A DNA stretch of 64,000 nucleotides from Flavobacterium taihuense (GTDB taxonomy: Bacteria; Bacteroidota; Bacteroidia; Flavobacteriales; Flavobacteriaceae): NCBI RefSeq assembly GCF_019351435.1, contig NZ_JAHWYN010000012.1:62001-126000 (forward strand), in the 5' to 3' direction. The notes beneath the pieces were generated by a model that was not told where the DNA came from, did not search any database, and saw only the letters and a list, made by a program, of their open reading frames with translations. Position numbers and translations under genes: made by a program. Position 1 is the stretch's first letter; each line of letters begins with the position of its first letter. Of the stretch, positions 43,552-53,190 are shown piece by piece.

Positions 43552-46500
43552 ACCAAAAGTAACTCTGGCTCGATCATCGGTACCTTTGAAATAGGTAATT
43601 CGGCCTGTAATTACATTGAGTCCATTGAGCCATATTCCCCCACCAACGGATTGGTGCCATTTATGGGAGTCCTCGCCATCTAGCCAAACTCTTCCATAAT
43701 CATAACCTCCTAAAATTCCGTACGACATCGGTATAATACTCTTTTTAATTTTTCCGATGTTCCAGCGTAAGTCTGTGCTTTGATAGAAAGACGATTTTCC
43801 CAAGAAACGTTCGTTTCTGAAACCTCTCAAATCATAATCACCGCCTAAAGTTGCTCCTTGATAGAACTCGAAATTATTATTGAAAAGTACTTTTGATTTA
43901 AGTATAGTGGCTAAAACAAGCTGTCCTTTTGAATCAATTTTATGATTGAAATTTATCTTTGCGTCTAATGTTGGAAAGTTGGTTTGTGTATGATTCACAT
44001 TCATTTTCCAACTGACCGCCACCGAAAATCCAAATCCCATTGTCGGTAGGGATGGAACATCATAATTCTCAAAACTATATTTGATGGCGGCTCCCACATA
44101 CTGTTGGTTATCAAAAACATTTGGGTTTACAGCTCCTGGAATGTTAATGTAACGACCAGTAGTTTCTTCGACTTTTATCTTTTCAAAAGTGGTGGCGAGA
44201 TTAATTTCGCTTCCATATCTTCCTACTTTTTTAATTGAAGGCGCGGCTTTTAGCGTTCTCAGGCGAACGCGATTGTAATCCATTCCATAAAAATCATCAT
44301 TATTTACGGTTTCATTTCCATAGCCAAAATAATTAATGGTAAAGTTTGGGCTCGTAAATTTTGATTCCAAATCGAAATCCCATTTGCCTATTGTTCTTGG
44401 AAAATAACCGTTATAAGTAAATTCATAACCGCTGGTAGCAAATAAATAATTGGCTCTTAAAACGTGCCTTTGAGTATATGGATATTGATTGAATTTGTTT
44501 ACTGTGTAGGTTGCCACGATGCCTAGTTTCACGCCATCATCCGGATTGTAGCCACCAAAAGGGAATCCCGCGAAAGCATTGTATTTTACTTTTTCATAGT
44601 TGTATAAATTAGGCTCGTAATCATCCGTCAAAAAGGTTTTGGTTTTAGAGTCCAAAGTGTAATTGTTCGGTTTGGATTTAAAATCATAGATCTTTATCTT
44701 TTTTCCGTTTTCAACGGTATAGCTGTCATTATTTTGCCCACCTATTAACCGAATTTTTATATCCGATTTAGCGTCTCCTTTTACTTCAAATACATCATCG
44801 TCATCTAAACCGTAAATCCAAATATTTTTGGTTTTATCTGCAGTGAAATTTTTGGTGTAAAGCAATTCATCACCTTCTTTTTTTAGTCTGTACACCGCTA
44901 TTTCAGTGTTATTTTTTGAAGTGTGGGTTATTGTAAATTTATCTTTTTTGTCTGTTCCAACAATCAATACCGTTTTTTGCAGTACTCTGTAATATTCTTT
45001 GGCGTACTGATGTAGTTTCGTTTTCCTTATTTTTAGTTTGTGTTTAATGTCTTCAATCGTTTCGTCCTGAACTTCTTTGGGCAAATTAGTAAAAGCACCA
45101 TCAATGTCAGCATCCGAAAGATGTTCTTGAATGTATTTGGCCTGTGCTATCCATTCTTTTTCATCAGTTGTTTTTAATAAGGCAATATCTTGTGGATAGG
45201 GTTCACGGTTTAGCCATTTTACGTTGCGAATATCTTCTTTAAAAGTTTGTTGATGGCGTAGGGCCGGCATATTCATTAATAACGATAACAGAGCTCCATC
45301 ATATTTGGTAAAGGCTTGATCTCGATCTCTCGGAATGGGTTTGTACACTATTTTTTCATCTTTTTTGTATTCGCCCCAGCGCCATTGATCACTGTGTCTG
45401 TCCCAATCACCAATAAGCATATCAAATAATCGGGCTTTGATATATTCGGGTTCATCAATGGTGTATTTTTCATCTTTGTGCAAATTTTTCATGACATCAT
45501 CAGTGCTGATAATATCCAATGGTTTTCCAAGACTTTTTGTGTTTTTTTGATTGCCGGATAATTGTTCTTCCACCAGGTAGAGTTCATCACCAAAATTATA
45601 ATTGAAGCCTTTTAGAATTGTTTCTTTTGGAATGTAATATAAAAGAGGATTCGTATGTGCTACGCCAATTTTGTCGGCTAGATTTCCAACAGCCAACGGG
45701 GTGTAAGGGTGGGAAGTGGTATAAAAATCAAACAAAAAACCTTCGGCATAAGTATCATCAAATTGATTAAGAACAAATTGATCTTTAAAAACCACTGATT
45801 GCAGAAAACGGGAGGTGCTTTTTTTGAGGGCACGCATCACATATTCTTTACCATTGGAATCAACCAGTCGCAATGATTTTGATTGGTGTCCGCCGCCTTC
45901 TCTTGTAGGTTTGACTCCACCAAAAAGGGTATCCAAAGTAGTCGTTTTGGCTTCAATGGGCAAACTATAATATTTTCGATAATGTAACCCAAAAAGGAAT
46001 TTGTGAAAGATGCTTTTTCGAGTCATCTCATTAGAATAAATCGAGGTCGTAGTTGTTGCGGCAAATTTTATGGGCAAATTTTTTGGTGCAACGGTATCCC
46101 GAACTTTTATAATGGTTTGCTCCAAAAGTAGTTTTTCTTGTTGGTTTTCATTGCCATAAAAGGATACTTTGGTTTCTACGTTTTTATATAATGTCAATGT
46201 TGCATAGCCATTTCCTCCGTATGAAAAATCATTTGGATTCACAGCCTTGGCAGCTTCTGATTTTGAACCAGCACCGCTAATGATTTGTCTAATATTGTTT
46301 TTACTTAGGTATTGTAAATTATGGTCATGACCCGAAACTACGATGACATTTCTTTGATTTTGCAAAAGCGTTTTCACCCGTTTTGTAAAATTGAGATACA
46401 CTTTATTTTGAATATCCTGCGGATAGATACCCGATGTTTTTCGGGTCAAATTGAATAGAGAACCAATAACGGGCAATGGAATTTTTTGTTCGAAGGGGAA

Positions 46501-47253
46501 GAGTTCTTTTTCGGCAGAAAATTGTCCACCGCTGGTTCCATTGCTCATTAGAGGATGATGAAGTGCTAGTATTATTGTTTTATCTTGATTTTTATTTAAA
46601 ATACTTGCCAGTTCGTCAAAAAAATCTTCACGGGTTTTAATACTGCAATTATCATTTATAGTTGGGTATTTGTCCCAATCTTCCAGAAACCATTGACTGT
46701 CGATAGCAATTAAAGTTATGTTTTTGTCAATTTTTAATTCTTCTAGGCCACAATTTTTTTGAGGCAGAAAAGCTTTTTTATCATTGAGATAATCGGTTAC
46801 AAATTTTGCCTGACGTTCTAAACCTGCAGTTCCGTTGTTCCAATCATGATTTCCTGGGATGAAAATGGTTTTTCCTTTGAAATTTTTGGATAATTCTAAC
46901 TGTTTTGTAAGTTTGTTTTGAGCCTCTGCATATTCTTCTGGGATTACACCACTCGGAAATCCGTTAGGATAAATATTGTCGCCAAGAAACAATAGCGTAC
47001 TTTTTTTATTTGAATTTTCTAACTTTTTTCGAAGTAATGAAAATGTTTCCAGAGCTTTGTCTTTGTTAGGGTTTCCTGCATCCCCAACTAAGAAAAACGT
47101 ATGGGAAATCCTTGCGGTATCCGATGTATTTTGTGTAATCTCATTTTCTATGTTTTTACCATATTGGGAGTGGTGTGTAGCACAAGATTGAAGAAGCAGC
47201 ATTAAAAAAATGAAGCTGAAATTTATTGAACAATTTTTTGAAAACAATCTCAT
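43534..47253 (-). CDS. Large lipoprotein: metallophosphoesterase, kinase-like middle, beta-barrel C-terminus
   Basis: 1239 residues. Lipobox LLLQSC (Cys24). The N-terminal calcineurin-type phosphoesterase has all motifs: GDAGN (58-61), GDNIY (91-95), GNHDWN (134-139), HHP (232-234), GHDHN (308-312). The middle (about 440-700) has YVMRALKKS with a Lys, then GDWDRHSDQW (615-624) and PRDRDQAF (641-648), which resembles the catalytic loop of CotH/FAM20-type atypical kinases. From about residue 905 it is an outer-membrane beta-barrel (D15-type). Surface-bound or outer-membrane anchored. Substrates unknown. Confidence 0.8.
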   Translation of the reverse strand: MRLFSKNCSINFSFIFLMLLLQSCATHHSQYGKNIENEITQNTSDTARISHTFFLVGDAGNPNKDKALETFSLLRKKLENSNKKSTLLFLGDNIYPNGFPSGVIPEEYAEAQNKLTKQLELSKNFKGKTIFIPGNHDWNNGTAGLERQAKFVTDYLNDKKAFLPQKNCGLEELKIDKNITLIAIDSQWFLEDWDKYPTINDNCSIKTREDFFDELASILNKNQDKTIILALHHPLMSNGTSGGQFSAEKELFPFEQKIPLPVIGSLFNLTRKTSGIYPQDIQNKVYLNFTKRVKTLLQNQRNVIVVSGHDHNLQYLSKNNIRQIISGAGSKSEAAKAVNPNDFSYGGNGYATLTLYKNVETKVSFYGNENQQEKLLLEQTIIKVRDTVAPKNLPIKFAATTTTSIYSNEMTRKSIFHKFLFGLHYRKYYSLPIEAKTTTLDTLFGGVKPTREGGGHQSKSLRLVDSNGKEYVMRALKKSTSRFLQSVVFKDQFVLNQFDDTYAEGFLFDFYTTSHPYTPLAVGNLADKIGVAHTNPLLYYIPKETILKGFNYNFGDELYLVEEQLSGNQKNTKSLGKPLDIISTDDVMKNLHKDEKYTIDEPEYIKARLFDMLIGDWDRHSDQWRWGEYKKDEKIVYKPIPRDRDQAFTKYDGALLSLLMNMPALRHQQTFKEDIRNVKWLNREPYPQDIALLKTTDEKEWIAQAKYIQEHLSDADIDGAFTNLPKEVQDETIEDIKHKLKIRKTKLHQYAKEYYRVLQKTVLIVGTDKKDKFTITHTSKNNTEIAVYRLKKEGDELLYTKNFTADKTKNIWIYGLDDDDVFEVKGDAKSDIKIRLIGGQNNDSYTVENGKKIKIYDFKSKPNNYTLDSKTKTFLTDDYEPNLYNYEKVKYNAFAGFPFGGYNPDDGVKLGIVATYTVNKFNQYPYTQRHVLRANYLFATSGYEFTYNGYFPRTIGKWDFDLESKFTSPNFTINYFGYGNETVNNDDFYGMDYNRVRLRTLKAAPSIKKVGRYGSEINLATTFEKIKVEETTGRYINIPGAVNPNVFDNQQYVGAAIKYSFENYDVPSLPTMGFGFSVAVSWKMNVNHTQTNFPTLDAKINFNHKIDSKGQLVLATILKSKVLFNNNFEFYQGATLGGDYDLRGFRNERFLGKSSFYQSTDLRWNIGKIKKSIIPMSYGILGGYDYGRVWLDGEDSHKWHQSVGGGIWLNGLNVITGRITYFKGTDDRARVTFGLGYGF

Positions 47254-47588
47254 AATTTTATATTTAATATTATTTTGATTATCCAGTAACCAAAAACAAG
47301 TATGCTCTTAATTAGATAGTTTCAAGAATCATACCTTTTTTATTAAGGCTTAACAGTAAGCTTATTGAGTATTTTATTATTTTAAATTTAGCGAAATGTC
47401 GAGTTTTTTAATCATTTTTCAACGAAATTAAGAAAATGTATTTAAAGGTAATTGATTAATTGATGTTACTTTTAAATAAAAACCTTAAAAGGTAAAAAAA
47501 CAAAAATTACATAAATTTTTGTTTATTCTCCGGTATAAAATGAATTTCAAAAAACAATTTCATAATTTAGACCTATAAAAACTTTTTT
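47254..47588. other. Intergenic region with small hairpin
   Basis: AT-rich. CAAAAATT (47501-47508) pairs with AATTTTTG (47514-47521). No gene seen. The promoter of the HD-PycTM gene should be here but no clear TAnnTTTG was found. Confidence 0.4.
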
Positions 47589-48761
47589 ATGACTCTCGTA
47601 AATCAAGTTCAGGATTTTGTATCCAATTTACTGGAAAGTAAACTTTCCGGTGTTTATACGTACCATAATTTGAACCATACAACAGGCGTAGTTAGCGCAG
47701 TGAACAGATTGTGTGATGAAGAAAAAATTTCTCTTTCTGACAAAGAAATTTTACTGATATCGGCTTGGTTTCATGATACAGGATATACAAATGGTTGCAC
47801 AAAGCATGAAGATTCTAGTACAGAAATTGCAACTCATTTTTTAAAGGAAAAAGGAAAATCCGAGGAGTTTATTGCTAATGTTTCTAGCTTGATTAAAGCA
47901 ACAGCCAAAGAATATGTTCCTGAAACTCTTTTGGAAAAAATAATAAAAGATGCCGATTATTATCATGTTCTGAATGATGATTACATTTTTGAATGTGAAG
48001 GTTTGAGAAAAGAATGGGAAAATGTAGAAGGAAAATCATTCACTGATATAGAATGGGCCGCAGAAAATGAGTATTTTTTGTCAAAGGTTCACCAGTTTTA
48101 TAGTCCCTATGCGATGGAACATTGGCAGCCTTTAAAAGAAAAAAACATAAAACGACTTCAAAAAAAAATAAAAAAAATGAATAAAGAATTTTCAAAAGGG
48201 GATAAAAGAAAAGAGAAAGAAGAAAAACCGGATCGTGGTATAGATACTTTGTTTCGGGTTACTTTAGGAAATCATACCCGTTTGAGTGGCATTGCCGATA
48301 GTAAGGCCAATATTTTACTCTCGGTAAACGCAATTATTATTTCAATAGCGCTATCTACATTGATTCCAAAACTGGATAGCCCAAAAAATGTGCATTTAGT
48401 TATCCCTACTTTTATCATGCTGATGTCTAGTGTAATCACTATTATTTTCGCCATCCTTTCGACAAGGCCAAAAGTAACCAAAGGGGTTTTTACAAAAAAA
48501 GATATTGAAGATAAGAAAGTGAATCTTCTGTTCTTTGGTAATTTTTACAAAATGCCTTTGGAGGATTATAAATGGGCAATGAACGAAATGATGAAAGACC
48601 GGGAATATTTGTATAATTCCATGATTAAAGATTTGTATTATTTGGGAATTGTTTTGGAGAAAAAATACAGATTATTACGAATTGCCTATAATATTTTTAT
48701 GATTGGAATTGTACTTTCCGTAATCGCTTTTGTATTGGCTTTCAAAACAATTGATGGTTAA
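47589..48761 (+). CDS. HD-domain phosphohydrolase fused to Pycsar-type membrane effector (DUF5706)
   Basis: 390 residues. HD domain 1-about 190: His30, His62-Asp63 (AWFHDTGY) and Asp121 form the metal site. A Lys-rich linker (190-214) follows. The C-terminus, about 217-386, starts RGIDTLFRVTLGNHTRLSGI and has membrane spans at about 244-260, 271-291 and 366-386; it matches the Pycsar effector transmembrane family. Known Pycsar effectors sit next to a cCMP/cUMP cyclase, but none is here. The HD part may degrade the signal nucleotide. Its end overlaps the convergent GAF gene by 4 bp. Confidence 0.85.
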   Translation: MTLVNQVQDFVSNLLESKLSGVYTYHNLNHTTGVVSAVNRLCDEEKISLSDKEILLISAWFHDTGYTNGCTKHEDSSTEIATHFLKEKGKSEEFIANVSSLIKATAKEYVPETLLEKIIKDADYYHVLNDDYIFECEGLRKEWENVEGKSFTDIEWAAENEYFLSKVHQFYSPYAMEHWQPLKEKNIKRLQKKIKKMNKEFSKGDKRKEKEEKPDRGIDTLFRVTLGNHTRLSGIADSKANILLSVNAIIISIALSTLIPKLDSPKNVHLVIPTFIMLMSSVITIIFAILSTRPKVTKGVFTKKDIEDKKVNLLFFGNFYKMPLEDYKWAMNEMMKDREYLYNSMIKDLYYLGIVLEKKYRLLRIAYNIFMIGIVLSVIAFVLAFKTIDG

Positions 48762-51127
48762 TTTTGCTCATTCAATAAATCCTGATAGGTATTGTTTTGG
48801 GTATAACTTTCCAGATTATTATTGATGACTTTTACCCTAAAGGCTCTTAATCCCGACACACCTTGTAGATCTTCAACTTCAAATTGTTCAATATTAGATT
48901 CCAATAGGTTTTTGTATTGCAGGTATTTGATGTATTTCAAATATTCATTTTCTTCAGCATTGTGAGAATAGACAATCGTGATTTTTTCTTTTTGGGTGAT
49001 TCGCTCTTTGGTTCCTTTTATATTGGCTTTATCAATCCTTTTTTTGACTACTTCATAACGAGCATTATAAGTTCCGTCTACATCAAAACGTTTTTCATCC
49101 ATTCTAAATCGGATAGAAATGGGAGAACTAAATACTAAAATCAAAGAAGTAACATCCAATTCATACGGTAAAGTTGCTTTTAGTTGGTGGTGTTCTATTT
49201 CCATTTCGCACAAAGTTTGCAGTTGCCACAATCTTAAATTATGTAAATACAGATTGTCAAATGGTTTTGTAGGAGCAATTGATGCGCCAATATAAAGGTT
49301 GTGTTCTACACCATCGGTTTTAAAACGTTCGTAATAATGCGGATAGATCAGTTGGGCTTCAATTTGTTTTTTATCTAGGACTGCCGCAAGTTTTTTATTA
49401 ATAGTAGACATTGTAGTATCAAATTTTTTCCTCGCTTGATAGAACATTCCAGTTTTTTCGTCCAAGCTTTCAAAATAGTTTTGTCTTACCATTTCACTTT
49501 CAATATCCATTTTGGTATTTCTTAGGATTGGATGAATTTCAGTTTCAATATAATTCTGAATTTGTTGTTCTGTATCTGCTTTTAATGGTGATTCTAGCTC
49601 TCGATCAAAAGATTGCAATTCGAATATTCGTTGTTCCAATAAAACGAGACTTTCATTTGATTTTTGGTTTTCGAAGAGCTGTATCAGCGTTGTTAATTGG
49701 TTTTTTAAATCCTCTTTAACCGTTTGATTTCGATGTTCGGATGAGCCTTTGATATCAATTTGTCCATAAAGAGGATAAACTTCCTTGAATATGATTTCTT
49801 TGAAAATATAATCTTTATTTGGACTGTTCGTTTGGTAATATTTGAGAGCTTCTCGCCTAAATTTCCAGTATACACTTGAATGGATGGCCGTATATTCTCT
49901 TTGAATAATCGCTTCAATCTGGTTTTGCATATCGGTTTTATAACGTTCTAATGTATCTATGAGATACGATAAAATCAAATCTAGATTTGTTGCATTAATA
50001 GTGTTGAGTTCCTTTGGTTTTGAAGAAACCAATTCTATAATACCAAGTATGCTATCGTCTTTTATTACTGGTGCAAAAATGCAGCTCTGTATATTTTGCT
50101 GTAGTAAATGTTGTGTAAGTCTCGCATTTCCGGGGATTTTCGAAAATTGTTCAATATCAGAGATTATTATCGGTTTTTTTTCTGCTAAAAGAGCTTCAAG
50201 AGAACAGCCATAAATGGTGTTTTTACAATCCATTTCCTCTAATCCATTTAAGATGAAACTTTTCACCTCTTTCTCCTCATGAGGTGGGTTTGTGAATTTT
50301 TCTTCTTCCTCATTGTATATGATAAAACCAATTCTTAAATCAGCAATTTTAAAAATAGATCTAAAAATGGATTCAAAACTCAGATTTAATTTATTTTGCG
50401 ATGATTCTGATTTTAGGAGATTGCTTTTTAAGTTCGATATCGCATTTTCTCTTGTAACATCAATAAGACTTATTATTCCAAAACCTTTTAAAATCCAGCT
50501 TTCATTAGGGAATTTTTCTTTCCATAAATTGATGTTGTCATAGTTATTCATCAAAATATCAATATCATCTTGAGAAAGTACAGGTGCATTTTGGGTTGGA
50601 ATAATTTCGATAAAATCGGCATTATACAAAATGCGGTAATGGTTCATAATACCATTTACGCTGGGAATATCATAAAATAAAGGTCTGTTGAAGTCAAAAT
50701 GCTGACCATAATATGCGTTTAAAATTAATATACAATTAAAGATGTAAAATTGATCTTCCTCAAAATCACGTATTTCCATGTCAAATGTCATTCCTGCACT
50801 TTGAAGAATTTTTTTAAATCTTTCGCTATAATTAAAAGTTACATTCTGAAACGGAATGCTAATCGCTTTAATCTCGTTGTGTGTTAATGCAGTTGGAAAG
50901 AGATCGGCAAGTAAATTATGTATTAACGCTTCGTGTTGTTTAATGAAGTTTAAATCTTCAATTCCATCTCTGAATTCAGGGAAAAGTTCTATTTCTTTCA
51001 GTAAGGCTTTGGCATAATTGGAGCGATAATCTACATTGGTAGAAGCTATTTCCTCTAAGTTTTCAATCAATTTATGAAATGAAATTAAGGTTTTGAATGG
51101 ACTCTCTGTAAATAAATTATTGTTCAT
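48758..51127 (-). CDS. Large GAF-domain cytosolic protein
   Basis: 789 residues. A GAF-like domain lies at about 245-400 (FESIFRSIFKIADLRIGFIIY, KKPIIISDIEQF, QNIQSCIFAPVIKDDSILGIIELVSS). The rest is long helical and mixed sequence with no recognised catalytic motif and no membrane segment. It could be a signal-binding regulator. It is convergent with the HD-PycTM gene (4 bp overlap) and divergent from the hydrolase cluster. Confidence 0.75.
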   Translation of the reverse strand: MNNNLFTESPFKTLISFHKLIENLEEIASTNVDYRSNYAKALLKEIELFPEFRDGIEDLNFIKQHEALIHNLLADLFPTALTHNEIKAISIPFQNVTFNYSERFKKILQSAGMTFDMEIRDFEEDQFYIFNCILILNAYYGQHFDFNRPLFYDIPSVNGIMNHYRILYNADFIEIIPTQNAPVLSQDDIDILMNNYDNINLWKEKFPNESWILKGFGIISLIDVTRENAISNLKSNLLKSESSQNKLNLSFESIFRSIFKIADLRIGFIIYNEEEEKFTNPPHEEKEVKSFILNGLEEMDCKNTIYGCSLEALLAEKKPIIISDIEQFSKIPGNARLTQHLLQQNIQSCIFAPVIKDDSILGIIELVSSKPKELNTINATNLDLILSYLIDTLERYKTDMQNQIEAIIQREYTAIHSSVYWKFRREALKYYQTNSPNKDYIFKEIIFKEVYPLYGQIDIKGSSEHRNQTVKEDLKNQLTTLIQLFENQKSNESLVLLEQRIFELQSFDRELESPLKADTEQQIQNYIETEIHPILRNTKMDIESEMVRQNYFESLDEKTGMFYQARKKFDTTMSTINKKLAAVLDKKQIEAQLIYPHYYERFKTDGVEHNLYIGASIAPTKPFDNLYLHNLRLWQLQTLCEMEIEHHQLKATLPYELDVTSLILVFSSPISIRFRMDEKRFDVDGTYNARYEVVKKRIDKANIKGTKERITQKEKITIVYSHNAEENEYLKYIKYLQYKNLLESNIEQFEVEDLQGVSGLRAFRVKVINNNLESYTQNNTYQDLLNEQN

Positions 51128-51330
51128 AATTGGTCTGTAAATGGGACAGTAAAATTACGAATAAAGAGATTGAGTTGTTTTCTTTTTTATTGTTATGTTA
51201 TGAAGTTGTTTTTCTTGCAATGAAAATCAGAGGTTTGGAATGTTGTGAATTGTTTAATAATTGTCATTATGCTGTTTAAAACTGCTTGATTTTTAGTTAT
51301 GTGTAATTAACATAAGTTTAACTGAATAAA

Positions 51331-51363
51331 TTACGGAACGAACGTTCCGTAATTGTATCTTTG
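51331..51363 (+). promoter_or_regulatory. TetR-type operator and promoter of the hydrolase/SDR unit
   Basis: Perfect palindrome: TTACGGAACG (51331-51340), spacer aa, CGTTCCGTAA (51343-51352). Six bp after GAACGTTCCG comes the -7 box TATCTTTG (51356-51363). The operator thus lies in the promoter spacer. Confidence 0.85.
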
Positions 51364-51391
51364 CTCCATCAAATATTTAAAAAACACAATC

Positions 51392-52330
51392 ATGAAAAAA
51401 TTAATTAAAAAAGTAGCATTGTTTTCATTAGCTATTTTATTTGGTGTTTCAGCAGAAGCACAAAGTCAAAACGTTAAAGCTGCCAATCCTCCAGCAAATT
51501 TTAAGCACGCGATTGCAAATTTAAATGGTGTAAATATTCATTACGTAATCGGTGGAAAAGGAGAACCATTAGTATTGGTTCATGGATTTGGTCAAAACTG
51601 GTATATGTGGAACAGATTGTTGCCGGAACTTTCAAAACACTTTACAGTAATTGCTCCAGATTTAAGAGGAGTAGGAGAGTCTGATAAACCAGCTGATGGT
51701 TATGACAAAAAAACGATGGCTACAGATATTCACGAGTTGGTGAAAAAATTAGGTTACGACAAAATCAATTTGGCTGGTCACGATATTGGTCTGATGGTTG
51801 CTTATGCTTATGCGGCTCAATATCCAAATGAAGTTAAAAAACTAGCCTTAATGGATGCTTTGCTTCCTGGAATTGAGCCAGTTTGGTCACAGGTTTCGGC
51901 TTCAGCATGGTGGTTTGGATTTTTTGGATGGTCAGCTTCTGGAGATATCGTAGCTGGTAAAGAAAAAGAATTTTTGACAAACTTCTGGCCTCAAGTTGCT
52001 TTCGCAAAAGATTCATTCACAAAAGAAGAAACAGCTGAATTTATCCGTGCCTATTCTGTTAAAGGTGCAACAAACGGTAGTTTTCATTGGTTTGGTGCTT
52101 TCAAACAAGATGAAAAAGATAATGTTGAATTGATGAAACAAAAACTGAATATGCCAGTTTTGACTATGGGAGGTCAGTATTTTGCAGCTGCATTTTTAAA
52201 AGATCACACAAAACTTGTGGCGAATGATGTGAGCGAAACAAATGTCCCCAACTCAGGTCACTGGTTGGTTCAAGAAAATACAGCTGCCGTTCAAAAAGGT
52301 TTGTTGGACTTCTTTTTGGATAAAAAATAA
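51392..52330 (+). CDS. Secreted alpha/beta hydrolase with Asp nucleophile (epoxide hydrolase/dehalogenase-like)
   Basis: 312 residues from ATG 51392, which follows the promoter; the in-frame ATG at 51353 lies in the -7 region. Signal peptide ends near SAEAQ. Oxyanion HGFG, then GHDIGLMVAYAYAAQYP with Asp131 as nucleophile in place of Ser, as in epoxide hydrolases and haloalkane dehalogenases. His of the triad is in SGHWLVQEN. The substrate is unknown. First gene of an operon with the SDR gene; a very similar paralogue is at 54,959. Confidence 0.85.
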   Translation: MKKLIKKVALFSLAILFGVSAEAQSQNVKAANPPANFKHAIANLNGVNIHYVIGGKGEPLVLVHGFGQNWYMWNRLLPELSKHFTVIAPDLRGVGESDKPADGYDKKTMATDIHELVKKLGYDKINLAGHDIGLMVAYAYAAQYPNEVKKLALMDALLPGIEPVWSQVSASAWWFGFFGWSASGDIVAGKEKEFLTNFWPQVAFAKDSFTKEETAEFIRAYSVKGATNGSFHWFGAFKQDEKDNVELMKQKLNMPVLTMGGQYFAAAFLKDHTKLVANDVSETNVPNSGHWLVQENTAAVQKGLLDFFLDKK

Positions 52331-52369
52331 TTTAATAAATAAATCAAAAATAATTTAAAAGTAAAAAAA

Positions 52370-53122
52370 ATGTCAAAATTAGTAAACAAAGTAGCCCTAG
52401 TAACAGGAGGAAATAGTGGAATCGGGTATGCAGCTGCTGCAGAATTAGTTGCACAAGGTGCCAAAGTGATTGTCACCGGAAGAAATAAAGAAGCTCTAAT
52501 AAAAGCAGAAAGCGAATTGAACGTAACAGGATTTGTTGCAGATCAAGCCGATTTAAAATCAATTGATAATTTGGTTAATGAAGTAAAATCTAAATTTGGG
52601 AAAATAGACATTATTTTTCTAAACGCTGGAACGGCTTCATTTGCTCCAGTAGAATCTGCTTCAGAGGAACATTACGACAGCATTATGAATGTAAATGTAA
52701 AAGGAGTGTATTTTACAGTTCAAAAATTACTTCCAATTTTGAATGACGGTAGTTCTATAATTTTTAATACTTCGATTAACGCCACTATTGGTATGCCAAA
52801 TTCAAGTGTGTATGCAGCAAGCAAAGGGGCAGTTTTGTCTTTCAATAGAGTATTAGCAACCGAACTTGCACCAAGAAAAATTAGAGTCAATGCCATTTCT
52901 CCTGGTCCGGTTGAAACACCGCTTTATGGAAAATTAGGATTGAGTAAAGAAGAAGTTGAAGGTTTTGGATCTGTTTTGGGAGATAAAATTCTTTTAAAAC
53001 GTTTTGGGAAAGCTTCTGAAATTGCCAAAACAGTTGGTTTTTTAGCTTCAGATGACTCTTCATTCATAACAGGAACCGAAATTGTCGTTGATGGTGGACT
53101 TACTGTAAATTCAGTGGTTTAA
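52370..53122 (+). CDS. Short-chain dehydrogenase/reductase (SDR)
   Basis: 250 residues. Classical SDR: TGGNSGIGYAAA (NAD(P) binding), NAGTAS, the active-site Ser in NTSINATIG and YAASKGA with Tyr and Lys. EIVVDGGLTVNSVV ends the protein. Probably acts on an alcohol or carbonyl made by the neighbouring hydrolase. 39 nt after the hydrolase gene, probably co-transcribed. Confidence 0.9.
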   Translation: MSKLVNKVALVTGGNSGIGYAAAAELVAQGAKVIVTGRNKEALIKAESELNVTGFVADQADLKSIDNLVNEVKSKFGKIDIIFLNAGTASFAPVESASEEHYDSIMNVNVKGVYFTVQKLLPILNDGSSIIFNTSINATIGMPNSSVYAASKGAVLSFNRVLATELAPRKIRVNAISPGPVETPLYGKLGLSKEEVEGFGSVLGDKILLKRFGKASEIAKTVGFLASDDSSFITGTEIVVDGGLTVNSVV

Positions 53123-53138
53123 TTTTTTGCTCTAATTT

Positions 53139-53168
53139 CAGAATGAACGTTCCGATTTGATATCTTTG
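53139..53168 (+). promoter_or_regulatory. Operator and promoter of the second tetR gene
   Basis: CAGAATGAACGTTCCG (53139-53154), then six bp and the -7 box TATCTTTG (53161-53168). GAACGTTCCG-N6-TATCTTTG is identical in layout to the promoter at 51,331-51,363. Confidence 0.8.
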
Positions 53169-53190
53169 TAAATCTATAATAATCACTTTT

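Noticed and set aside
47254..51127. Search for a nucleotide cyclase partner of the HD-PycTM protein among its neighbours.
   Set aside because: The GAF protein lacks any cyclase motif that I can see, and the phosphoesterase fusion is unrelated; no partner was found in the window.
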